A DNA stretch of 64,000 nt from Neobacillus sp. YX16. Lineage in GTDB: Bacteria; Bacillota; Bacilli; Bacillales; Cytobacillaceae. The stretch is from assembly GCF_030123505.1 (NCBI RefSeq), contig NZ_CP126115.1, forward strand, positions 3,982,001 through 4,046,000, given 5' to 3'. Positions 7,391 to 15,064 of this stretch are shown in pieces. The notes under the pieces were generated by a model. That model made no database searches. It was given only the letters and a program-made list of their open reading frames with translations, and was not told where the DNA came from. Each line of letters starts with the position of its first letter. Position 1 is the first letter of the stretch. The position numbers and the translations under genes were made by a program.

Positions 7391-8171
7391 ATGGGATAAG
7401 ATATTGTTCTGTTAATTTTGTTGCAAATAGCTGTGAAGCTGGAACTATTTTGATGTTGCGTCTTTTAAATTCATCCATTGATTGAAAAATCCCTACTGAA
7501 CATACCTTTCCTGTGACTCCAACATGTCCAATCGCAATTCCCTTGCCTGTAAATTCAGTTATTTTAGCTAATCTCTTCATCTGTTTTCTGACATGGCTTG
7601 AGGAGGAAATATCATCTAGGAAGACATCTCTTTTTAAAAGCGGGACGTTCATTTCCTCTGTAACTTTTGGAAACTTTGATTTAGGGCTTGTACCGCTATC
7701 GATAATATACAACTTTTTCTCCTTGGCAACTGCTACAATCGCTCTTACGATTTCCTCATCCTCGACTGCTAGCGAACCCATATGGTTGTTCATCCCAACT
7801 GCATAGGGAACGGACTTTAATGCATCCTCCACCCTTTGCTTTACCTCTTTTGATGAAAGATCTACCGTAATCGGTTTCGGACCGAGCCACGAGCGCTTTC
7901 CTCTTTTTGGCTGCATCGGTAAATGAACGATGACTTCAAATCCATTTTTATGGGCCCATTCGGCGTGTTCCTTCGAGTGTTCGGTAAAAGGCATGACTGC
8001 AGCAGTAATTGGAATGTTTCCTTCAAGAAAATCTCTAACTCCACCCGTCCCTCCCCCGAAGTCATCAATAATAATAGCAGCCTTAAGCTGCTTTTCATTC
8101 TTTTTAGCTAAAGCTGGATTTTGCATGGAGAGCAACAAAAACGGGATGAGTAAAAGAGCAAATCTTTTCAT
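7389..8171 (-). CDS. Divergent polysaccharide deacetylase family protein, exported
   Basis: 260 aa from the ATG at 8171, chosen because a GGGAGG site lies just upstream and a classical signal peptide starts there (MKRFALLLIPFLLLSMQNPALA, cleavage near ALA-KK). The mature domain has AAIIIDDFGGG (NodB-like motif 1 Asp pair), VIVHLPMQPK, GMNNHMGS (metal-binding His residues) and IDSGTSPKS. These match the YibQ-type divergent polysaccharide deacetylase family (PF04748). Members are thought to act on cell-wall or exopolysaccharide sugars outside the membrane; the substrate is unknown. Confidence 0.85.
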   Translation of the reverse strand: MKRFALLLIPFLLLSMQNPALAKKNEKQLKAAIIIDDFGGGTGGVRDFLEGNIPITAAVMPFTEHSKEHAEWAHKNGFEVIVHLPMQPKRGKRSWLGPKPITVDLSSKEVKQRVEDALKSVPYAVGMNNHMGSLAVEDEEIVRAIVAVAKEKKLYIIDSGTSPKSKFPKVTEEMNVPLLKRDVFLDDISSSSHVRKQMKRLAKITEFTGKGIAIGHVGVTGKVCSVGIFQSMDEFKRRNIKIVPASQLFATKLTEQYLIP

Positions 8172-8246
8172 AAAAACCTCCCATATTGATGTTTTTACGT
8201 TAATTTGCCCTGAGAGATTGGATTCATTCTTGCGTTTTGAATATAC

Positions 8247-8272
8247 GAAAAAAGAGCCCAATTGCTCGGCTC
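8247..8272 (-). terminator. Terminator of ppiB
   Basis: Minus-strand GAGCC...GGCTC stem followed by TTTTTTC, 13 bp downstream of the ppiB stop codon. Confidence 0.7.
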
Positions 8273-8284
8273 CTTTCGTAAATC

Positions 8285-8725
8285 CTATTCTTCGTCGTAT
8301 ACTTCTACTTTTTCCATAACATCGCCATTGCGCATTGCTTTTGCTGCTTCAAGACCAGAAGTCACTTTACCGAAAACAGTGTGAACACCATTTAGATGCG
8401 GTTGGGACTCATGAACGATAAAGAATTGGCTGCCGCCTGTATCTTTACCAGCATGCGCCATAGAAAGAGAACCTGGTACATGTGTGTGTGGATTTCCTTG
8501 TGTTTCACATTTAATTGTGTAACCAGGGCCACCCGTTCCAGTTCCAGTTGGGCACCCACCTTGGCTTACAAATCCAGGTATAACGCGGTGAAAATTCAAC
8601 CCATTGTAAAAACCTTCTTTTGCTAACTTTTCAAAGTTTGCAACAGTACCAGGTGCTTCGTTTGGATATAAATCGAATTCAATTTTTTCTCCGTTTTGCA
8701 TTTGAATGTGTCCTTTTTTAGCCAC
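8285..8725 (-). CDS. ppiB: Cyclophilin-type peptidyl-prolyl cis-trans isomerase
   Basis: 146 aa from a GTG start at 8725. AAAGGAG lies 9 bp upstream of it, while an in-frame ATG overlaps that site. The sequence follows B. subtilis PpiB closely: [57 protein letters not shown]. The catalytic Arg (FHRV), the Phe/Gln/Phe set in SQFFI and the His in LNGVHTVFG are present. There is no signal peptide, so it is cytoplasmic. It assists folding by isomerising X-Pro bonds. Single gene with its own terminator. Confidence 0.95.
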   Translation of the reverse strand: MAKKGHIQMQNGEKIEFDLYPNEAPGTVANFEKLAKEGFYNGLNFHRVIPGFVSQGGCPTGTGTGGPGYTIKCETQGNPHTHVPGSLSMAHAGKDTGGSQFFIVHESQPHLNGVHTVFGKVTSGLEAAKAMRNGDVMEKVEVYDEE

Positions 8726-8830
8726 AATGAACATCTCCTTTATGTAAAAAATCATTTTTATCATACACTTTTCCTAACAGAAAAGAAAGTTTCATGGATT
8801 AAATCCTCAATATTGTGGTATTATAACAGT

Positions 8831-8947
8831 ACCCCTTCCGAACATTCGCTTGTTGCGGGACACTTAACCACTGTACGGACGGAAGGGGTACGTAGTGTCG
8901 TTGGTAGCGGCATTACAAGAAGCCAAGACCTCAGTCTTGGCTTTTTT
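8831..8947 (+). ncRNA. Candidate small structured RNA
   Basis: On the plus strand an extended -10 (TGG then TATTAT, 8816-8824) precedes a 117-nt stretch that ends in a clear intrinsic terminator (AAGCCAAGAC, loop CTCA, GTCTTGGCTTTTTT). No plus-strand ORF exists here and both neighbours are on the minus strand. The 5' part folds into GTACCCCTTCCG (8829-8840) pairing with CGGAAGGGGTAC (8880-8891). GACACT and AGTGTC can also pair. It shares CATTACAAGAAGCC with the 5' non-coding region of the IS110-family element at 19.4 kb. It may be a regulatory RNA or a relic of a bridge RNA. Confidence 0.45.
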
Positions 8948-9395
8948 AATGCTCTTTATTAGTCAATTGATAAAATAAGAAAATAAACGAAAAGAAAACC
9001 AGATAGCCATAAAAGCTATAGATATGCTTCCAATCAACAGAATGCTCGAATAAACCAAAGAGTTCAGAAAACCTTTCAAATATAGGCATTAGTAAGCTTA
9101 GAAATATAATAATTCCAATCTTTCCCCATTTCGTAACCTTTTTCATCATCATTAAGTAAACCAGAACGAGAATTGGCAATCCTACAAAGGTGAAGGCAAT
9201 ATTAAACGACAACACCTCAGGAAATGGTCGAATTGGGAACATGTACATTTTCTTGTCAACAAAGTAAAGATCCAAGGAAGTACCCAGCAATATAGCCAAT
9301 ATGATTACAGGGCCATATTCTTTAATCAAAAATGGTAATGACTTTTTTTGCCAAGGCGGCAAGTTCAAGCCTTTCAAGCGTTTTACAGTATTCAT
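8946..9395 (-). CDS. Membrane protein, CBO0543-like family
   Basis: 149 aa from the ATG at 9395, which has a GGGGAGA site. Hydrophobic segments occur around residues 25-42, 63-86, 94-110 and 127-145, so it is an integral membrane protein. The pattern (YGPVIILAILLGTSLDLYFVD... FERFSELFGLF... W) resembles the CBO0543 family of small Bacillus membrane proteins of unknown function; the match is from memory. Its start lies inside the upstream DUF2515-type gene: the two reading frames overlap by 74 bp, which suggests translational coupling. Confidence 0.65.
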   Translation of the reverse strand: MNTVKRLKGLNLPPWQKKSLPFLIKEYGPVIILAILLGTSLDLYFVDKKMYMFPIRPFPEVLSFNIAFTFVGLPILVLVYLMMMKKVTKWGKIGIIIFLSLLMPIFERFSELFGLFEHSVDWKHIYSFYGYLVFFSFIFLFYQLTNKEH

Positions 9396-10458
9396 ATTCA
9401 ATCTCCCCGTTAATTTGTGTTTCATTAAGCTCCGAGAGATAGTCAGCTATTTCCCACTCACTAAACCAATCTCCCTTTTCCGCTTCTAGGTGATGAACAT
9501 TTTTCCACGCAGACTTTAAATCCGGACTATACATTTTTCTTGCTCCCCATCTAAGCTTGCAGGCATTTAAGCGAAGCTGATAGGGAATTCCTGGAATACC
9601 TTCATTAACATTATTAAAAATATGCGGCCAATAATCTTTTCTAGACCCTGTATGGGGGTGTACTTTTGCCCATTGTACAAATTGATTTACTAAGTCCTTT
9701 TTTTGAAAAAGAACAGCATACAATCTTTTTCCTAAAAGAATACGCTCATGTAAGGATTGAAACTGATGGAGTGTTTGCCCGGCAAGGCTCTTTTTTCGAT
9801 AGGGAAACAAAATATGATTAAATGAGAGCACATCCTGAAGCTTAAACTCCAACGTGTTAAGTACGCCCTTCTGATAGGTGGGATTTTGGATTACCCTTTT
9901 TTCCAAATAATTTTGTTCATTAATGATAAGAGCCATTGTGAGGAGATAGGTGTCAGGTACACTCCAAAAGTAATTCCAAATCGTCTCCATGAAGATGGAT
10001 ATGTTCAAATAAGGCAACAAATAAAATAAAGGTTTCTTTCTTTTTATGCTTTCACTGTATAGTAAAAATTGTGGATAAGCGTCTTGAAAAATCAGCCAAT
10101 TTCCGCGTTCTAAAAAGGTAAAAAAGTCATTCCTTTCTTTTTTCGTAAGCAAGCGTGTTAGGAGGTCACCTTTTAAATCGGTCATATTCCAGCCGCCATT
10201 TCTAGATACCATATGCCCTAAAAATGCCCAATGGATTTCAGGATGTTTTTGGTAAACATCAAAATAAGCTTTAGTTCTGGTCACATTATTAAGGTTCAGT
10301 TCGCTTGTATTCTTTCTTATCTTTTCTAAAAGACTATGTTCCTCTTTTGTTAATATATTGGAGTCAATAACTACATTCTTTTTCACTTTTACTTTTAATT
10401 CATCCTTAATGGTTTCAATCGGAGTTTTTACCCTGTTTCTGATAAAAAAAATAATCAT
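9322..10458 (-). CDS. DUF2515 family protein (YppC-like)
   Basis: 378 aa. After a short hydrophobic N-terminus (MIIFFIRNR) it is soluble with a repeated helical pattern: NTSELNLNNVTRTKAYFDVYQ, PEIHWAFLGHMVSRNGGWNMTDLKG, and later LSFNHILFPYRKKSLAGQTLH. This matches DUF2515, exemplified by B. subtilis YppC, which has no assigned function. It is divergent from the squalene-hopene cyclase gene with 81 bp between, so they may share a regulatory region. Its 3' end overlaps the next gene by 74 bp. Confidence 0.75.
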   Translation of the reverse strand: MIIFFIRNRVKTPIETIKDELKVKVKKNVVIDSNILTKEEHSLLEKIRKNTSELNLNNVTRTKAYFDVYQKHPEIHWAFLGHMVSRNGGWNMTDLKGDLLTRLLTKKERNDFFTFLERGNWLIFQDAYPQFLLYSESIKRKKPLFYLLPYLNISIFMETIWNYFWSVPDTYLLTMALIINEQNYLEKRVIQNPTYQKGVLNTLEFKLQDVLSFNHILFPYRKKSLAGQTLHQFQSLHERILLGKRLYAVLFQKKDLVNQFVQWAKVHPHTGSRKDYWPHIFNNVNEGIPGIPYQLRLNACKLRWGARKMYSPDLKSAWKNVHHLEAEKGDWFSEWEIADYLSELNETQINGEIEYEYCKTLERLELAALAKKVITIFD

Positions 10459-10539
10459 AACCTCCCTCGAGAATTCTCTGTCTACCTGCTGAATATGTAT
10501 AGATGAGAATATTCAATTGGGAGAGGATGAACGCTTGCG

Positions 10540-12399
10540 ATGGTCAATACAAGTAAAGGCATTGACTGGCTGGTTGAGACACTTAGAAGGGATCAATCTC
10601 CCGATGGCTCCTGGCATTATCCATTTGAAACTGGATTATCGACAGATGCCTATATGATCATTTTATTACGGACATTGGAAATAAATGATGAAGAATTAAT
10701 TAAAGGGCTGGCTGAGAGGATTTTACAGAGACAAGAAAAGAATGGTGCCTGGAAGCTTTTTTATGATGAAGTGTCTGGTAATCTCACTGCCACTGTAGAA
10801 TCCTATTATGCACTCCTCTATTCTGGATACTTTGAAAAGCAGGATAAACGGCTTCGTGCAGCAAAAAAATTTATTTTATCCAAGGGCGGTTTGAATGAAG
10901 TTAGTATGTTTACAAAGGTAATGTTATCAATAACAGGGCATACGAAATGGCCCACTTTCTCCCCCCTTCCGATAGAATTAATCTTATTGCCATTCAATTT
11001 TCCAATCAATTTCTATTCCTTTTCTGTATATGGCAGGGCAAATCTAACCCCCTTGCTTATTCTCACTGATAAGAAATTTACCTTAACGACCAAAAAGAGT
11101 CCTGACCTTTCCGATTTACGTGGAGGACGTGCTGATTCTGATACCTGGATTCGTTCGGAGGAAATACGTTCCCTTTTCTCTTTTATGGAAAAAGGGGTTA
11201 AGAATCTAATGGGGCTGCCACAACAGCTTCATGAGCTGGCACAGCAGCGGGCAAAAAAATATATGCTCGACCACATAGAAGCAGATGGTACGTTTTATAG
11301 CTACTACAGCTCTACCTTCTTAATGATTTTCGCCCTCCTCGCACTGGGATATAAGAAGACAGACCCTGTTATCAAAGCCGCTATTGATGGGATTAAAGCG
11401 ATGAGAACTACCATTAATGGACTTCCACATATGCAATACACAACGGCAAATGTGTGGAATACCTCGTTAATAAGCTACGCACTGCAAGAAGCAAGAATTT
11501 CACCAGAAGATTCAATGGTTTTGAAAGCGAATCAGTATTTACTAGCCCGGCAGCACGACAAATTCGGAGATTGGGTGATTCATAATCCTAACAGTTTACC
11601 AGGAGGCTGGGGCTTTTCAGATATCAATACAATCAATCCAGATGTCGATGATACAACTGCATCTTTGAGGTCAATTTCTAGAATGAATTCTTCTGACGCG
11701 TGGAATCGGGGGATTAACTGGTTACTTTCGATGCAAAACGATGACGGCGGCTGGGCTGCTTTTGAAAAAAATACCGATACCAAGCTTCTTATGTTTCTCC
11801 CTATTGAGAAGGGTCAATTTATCCTAACTGATCCATCGTGTGCAGATATCACAGGCCGTACTCTTGAGTTTTTTGGCAACTATACCAATTTATCGAGAGA
11901 TCATCAAAGTATTAAAAAGGGAGTTAATTGGCTGTTGAATCACCAGGAGTGGGATGGTTCATGGTATGGAAGATGGGGCATTTGTTATATTTACGGTACC
12001 TGGGGGGCGGTGACAGGTTTAACAGCAGTAGGAGTTCCTAGTAGTGATGCTTCGATTCAAAAAGCGATCCATTGGCTGCATCATATTCAAAACGACGATG
12101 GAGGCTGGGGTGAGTCTTGTTATAGTGACAATAACGAAACCTATAAACCACTGGAAGCCAGCACCTTAACTCATACTGCCTGGGCATTGGATACATTAAT
12201 AAGCGTTTCAGAAAAACCCACCACTGAAATCCGCAAAGGTATTTCTTTTTTGTTGAAGAACCTAGACAAAGAAGATTGGACCACTACCTATCCGAAAGGA
12301 CAAGGAATGGCCGGGGCTTTTTATATACACTATCACAGCTACCGCTATATTTTCCCGTTGCTTGCCTTGGCACATTATCGTAAAAAGTTCGAAAAATAG
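10540..12399 (+). CDS. sqhC: Squalene-hopene/sporulenol cyclase
   Basis: 619 aa, close to the 632 aa of B. subtilis SqhC. The catalytic acid motif is DVDD at 368-371 (DxDDT class II terpene cyclase motif). Several QW repeats are seen: QSPDGSW, QNDDGGWAAF, QEWDGSWYGRWG and QNDDGGWGESC. These alpha-alpha barrel repeats hold the membrane-inserted cyclase. In spore formers this enzyme cyclises tetraprenyl-beta-curcumene or squalene to sesquarterpenes or hopanoids, giving oxidative resistance to spores and ordering membranes. GGGAGAGG lies 13 bp before the ATG, rather far. A terminator follows, so the gene is monocistronic. Confidence 0.9.
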   Translation: MVNTSKGIDWLVETLRRDQSPDGSWHYPFETGLSTDAYMIILLRTLEINDEELIKGLAERILQRQEKNGAWKLFYDEVSGNLTATVESYYALLYSGYFEKQDKRLRAAKKFILSKGGLNEVSMFTKVMLSITGHTKWPTFSPLPIELILLPFNFPINFYSFSVYGRANLTPLLILTDKKFTLTTKKSPDLSDLRGGRADSDTWIRSEEIRSLFSFMEKGVKNLMGLPQQLHELAQQRAKKYMLDHIEADGTFYSYYSSTFLMIFALLALGYKKTDPVIKAAIDGIKAMRTTINGLPHMQYTTANVWNTSLISYALQEARISPEDSMVLKANQYLLARQHDKFGDWVIHNPNSLPGGWGFSDINTINPDVDDTTASLRSISRMNSSDAWNRGINWLLSMQNDDGGWAAFEKNTDTKLLMFLPIEKGQFILTDPSCADITGRTLEFFGNYTNLSRDHQSIKKGVNWLLNHQEWDGSWYGRWGICYIYGTWGAVTGLTAVGVPSSDASIQKAIHWLHHIQNDDGGWGESCYSDNNETYKPLEASTLTHTAWALDTLISVSEKPTTEIRKGISFLLKNLDKEDWTTTYPKGQGMAGAFYIHYHSYRYIFPLLALAHYRKKFEK

Positions 12400-12432
12400 C
12401 TCGACGGGACTCATGTGCTCCGTCGAGTTTTT
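12400..12432 (+). terminator. Terminator of the cyclase gene
   Basis: CTCGACGG, 12-nt loop, CCGTCGAG, then TTTTT, starting one base after the stop codon. Confidence 0.9.
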
Positions 12433-12437
12433 GTTCA

Positions 12438-12468
12438 TCGCTGATATATTTGATTTAACGCTGATATT
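12438..12468 (+). repeat. GCTGATAT double repeat, left copy
   Basis: Two GCTGATAT words 18 bp apart separated by ATTTGATTTAAC. A near-identical arrangement occurs at 50872-50903 in the same orientation. The two copies bracket the accessory segment. Confidence 0.5.
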
Positions 12469-12727
12469 TTGTAAATCTTGAAATATTTGAGAATACATTG
12501 ATTGCTTTTTTTATATTTTCCCTTAGCTCAGCGTGGCCAGTATATTCAGTCCAATATAGTTTCATTTTGCCTGACTCCAGTTGCTTATTAAGTTCCATCA
12601 TTTCAGCAGTATTATAAACCGAACATGGAATTAGCAAACCTCCCATAGTAGAAGGCCTATCTGAGTCCTGACCGCTTTCATCAAAATATATATTCATTAA
12701 TTCTGTTTTTAGAGGTGGTGATAAAGA
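12455..12727 (-). pseudogene. Truncated DUF3800-like protein
   Basis: About 90 aa from a GTG start with AGGAGG 8 bp upstream. It begins like a DUF3800 protein (MNIYFDESGQDSDRPSTMGG, with the family Asp-Glu-Ser near the start, then ...GLLIPCS). It stops after ISRFTKYQR, whereas family members usually run to 220-300 aa. The downstream sequence does not continue the domain and runs into the GCTGATAT repeat, so the 3' part is lost. DUF3800 proteins have an RNase H-like fold and are often found in mobile or defence regions. This copy is probably non-functional. Confidence 0.6.
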
Positions 12728-12965
12728 CACTTTCTTATCCTCCTGGTAGTGTTTATTGACAATAAATAAGGAAAATTGTATAATTAAAAATAAGTTATAG
12801 CCCCATATCAAGATACGGTTTGTATAATTTAGGGTTAAAAGAGTACTCGTATCTAGATACGATGAAAATTAGTCCGATTATATTTTTTAAAAAGGCTAAT
12901 ATATAGTTCGGTTCAATAGCTTTTCCCCGCTACCGTTCAGGCAGGGCTGAGATAATATAAGTGAT

Positions 12966-12997
12966 AAAAGAGACTAGATAATTCTAGTCTCTTTTAT
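12966..12997. terminator. Hairpin with flanking A and T runs
   Basis: AAAAGAGACTAGA, loop TAAT, TCTAGTCTCTTTT. It can end transcripts in either direction. The surrounding 12728-13048 region contains no gene that I can support. Confidence 0.6.
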
Positions 12998-13048
12998 TAT
13001 ATCAAACATACATTCTATCCGTCTATTTTATTTTTCGTAAAATTAGTA

Positions 13049-13135
13049 TTATACGAATTGTTGATTTGCCATTTCTATTACTATGGCTGTTCCTTTTTTC
13101 TGACTGGTGTTACTTCTTGTAGGTTCCCCTTTCAT
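13049..13135 (-). CDS. Possible 28-aa peptide
   Basis: ATG with AAGGTGG just upstream, then a short basic peptide (MKGEPTRSNTSQKKGTAIV..., 28 aa). No family is recognised. It may be a real small protein or chance. The stretch 13136-13466 otherwise holds only a half copy of the interspersed repeat. Confidence 0.25.
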   Translation of the reverse strand: MKGEPTRSNTSQKKGTAIVIEMANQQFV

Positions 13136-13279
13136 CGTTACCACCTTATATGTGGTATCTCTAATAGTCTGTATTAGTACTCTTAAAAGTAAACCTTCTT
13201 AATATATCAAAGAGTATTAACCCTTCTAAGATTAATACTCGCTTACAGCAACATTGAAGTTCCTTTTGGAAGTACGTTA

Positions 13280-13325
13280 TTTAATAAACGCACACATTAG
13301 TTTAAGTACATTACTTCACAAACTT
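13280..13325 (+). repeat. Interspersed repeat, half copy
   Basis: Second direct-repeat half and tail only: ...ACGCACACATTAGTTTAAG, then TACATTACTTCACAA. It is the leftmost member of the family. Confidence 0.55.
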
Positions 13326-13466
13326 GTTTTTATTAAAATGACACCATCACTTAATTGAAGATTCATACCTGTTCATTGAAAAACAAAATAGACTTTCCCG
13401 TTATGCTGGAAAAGCCCATTTAGACAAAAGCACCTAGAAATTACGCTTTAACAATCTTTGAAATAC

Positions 13467-13703
13467 CTAGCTTGCTAACAAAAGCGGAACTAAACTTAAC
13501 CACATGAAGGTATTAGCAAAACTATTTAATTCAATTGTTGTAGAACCTTCGCCAATTCTAAAATCCATTAAGTATACAGGAAAGGTATCCATCCCTTTTG
13601 GAATAATAATGTTCTGATAAGAATTGACTGTACTATACAGTTCAATGGAAAAAATAAGTAAAAAACCACAAAGAGTTGATAAAATCCAGCCTTTTCTTGT
13701 CAT
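13467..13703 (-). CDS. Small membrane protein of unknown function
   Basis: 78 aa from the ATG at 13703, preceded by AAAGGAGGAAT. Residues 5-25 and 60-77 are hydrophobic, so it probably spans the membrane twice with an extracytoplasmic loop (NSYQNIIIPKGMDTFPVYLMD). No family recognised. It lies 32 bp from the aminopeptidase gene on the same strand, but upstream sequence shows no obvious shared promoter. Confidence 0.55.
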   Translation of the reverse strand: MTRKGWILSTLCGFLLIFSIELYSTVNSYQNIIIPKGMDTFPVYLMDFRIGEGSTTIELNSFANTFMWLSLVPLLLAS

Positions 13704-13774
13704 CTTATTCCTCCTTTTTACCTTAAGGAGGAATATCTTCATTTAACAAAAGATTCCTTTTTCTACAAAATCAA

Positions 13775-14995
13775 TTAGAAAGCCCAATTCCCTTTACGGA
13801 AGATTGGCTCACGTGTACCATCAGGTAATTCACCATCAATATCCATATCCGCACAACCAATCATGAAATCAACATGAGTTATACTCGAATTAAGTTCTAC
13901 ATCCTCACGTTGCTCCTTCGTCATTTTCTCTCCAGCTTCAATACAGTTAGGGAAACCGAATCCTAATGCTAAATGGTTTGCAGCATTTTCATCAAATAAT
14001 GTATTTAGGAAAAGTACGTTTGTGTTAGAAATAGGTGAGTCATGTGGAACTAGGGCTATTTCACCAAGATAATGGGAGCCTTCATCTGTTTCTACTAGGT
14101 TCTTTAATACTTCTTCTCCCTTCTTAGCTGTAATTTCAACAATTCGACCATTCTCAAAAGTTAATTTGAACTCATCAATTAAATTACCTGCATAGCTAAG
14201 TGGTTTTTTACTCGAAACGAAACCATTAACACCTGAACGTAATGGCGAAGTGAAGACTTCCTCAGTTGGCATATTCGCAACAAATTGAACACCATGTCGA
14301 TTTTTGGTTCCACCACTTCTCCATAGATGTAAGGGATGAAGCTCAATCGTTAGATCTGTGCCTTCAGCTTTGTAATGTAACTTCTTATATTTCTTTTCAT
14401 TCAAATAAGTAACCTTTTGGAGCAAGTTTCCAATATGATCTTTCCATGCCTTTACAGGTTCAACTTCCCCTATACGTACTGAACTGAAGATTGCATCCCA
14501 AAGTTTGTCCAAGCTATTCGTTTCGCCTGTAAAAACCTTATCTGCCCAGGCTTGACTTGGAGCTGCGCAGATGACCCAACTAACATCATCATGCTGCTCT
14601 CGCCATTTTACCATGGCTTCTCCGCTTACTTTTTGGTAATTCGCAATACGATTTGGATCAGCTTTGGACAATAAATCCGGATCGTCGGAAACGATAAATA
14701 AAAATGCCGTATCCTTATCAATCAACATCTCACGTTGAGCTCGCTCCCATTCAGGAAACTCTGTGAAAACATCATCTGATGCTCTCAAATAGCGTGAGAG
14801 TGTGATTTCAGGATCAGTATAGTCCACATACACATTTTTTGCACCTGCATTGTAAGCCTCGTGAGCGACAGCTCTAGCAAATGGAATCGTATCCACACTA
14901 GCTCTTACATAAAGGATTTGGTTCGGTTGAACGTTTAATCCCACTTTTACAACCAATTCTGCATAGCTTTTTAATTTTTCCTCAAACGTTTTCAA
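13775..14995 (-). CDS. M29-family aminopeptidase (AmpS-like)
   Basis: 406 aa from a TTG start with GGAGGG 6 bp upstream; B. subtilis AmpS has 410. Family landmarks: YAELVVKVGLNVQPNQ at the start, ASVDTIPFARAVAHEAY, the metal-ligand region FTSPLRSGVNGFVSSKKPL, EGSHYLGEIALVP and the Asn-rich LFDENAANHLALGFGF, plus HVDFMIG near the end. This is the thermophilic aminopeptidase T/AmpS/PepS family. These are cytoplasmic metallo-exopeptidases that remove N-terminal residues from peptides. It appears to be a single gene, followed by the IS110 copy on its upstream side. Confidence 0.9.
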   Translation of the reverse strand: MKTFEEKLKSYAELVVKVGLNVQPNQILYVRASVDTIPFARAVAHEAYNAGAKNVYVDYTDPEITLSRYLRASDDVFTEFPEWERAQREMLIDKDTAFLFIVSDDPDLLSKADPNRIANYQKVSGEAMVKWREQHDDVSWVICAAPSQAWADKVFTGETNSLDKLWDAIFSSVRIGEVEPVKAWKDHIGNLLQKVTYLNEKKYKKLHYKAEGTDLTIELHPLHLWRSGGTKNRHGVQFVANMPTEEVFTSPLRSGVNGFVSSKKPLSYAGNLIDEFKLTFENGRIVEITAKKGEEVLKNLVETDEGSHYLGEIALVPHDSPISNTNVLFLNTLFDENAANHLALGFGFPNCIEAGEKMTKEQREDVELNSSITHVDFMIGCADMDIDGELPDGTREPIFRKGNWAF

Positions 14996-15064
14996 AAATA
15001 TCCCTCCATTCATTGTTATTTTATCATGAGTTCTTTGGAAAATTGTATTTTACACTCTTAAACT

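Noticed and set aside
12900..12970. TPP or other riboswitch suggested by GGGCTGAGATAAT
   Set aside because: The other conserved parts of the THI element and a downstream thiamine gene are missing.
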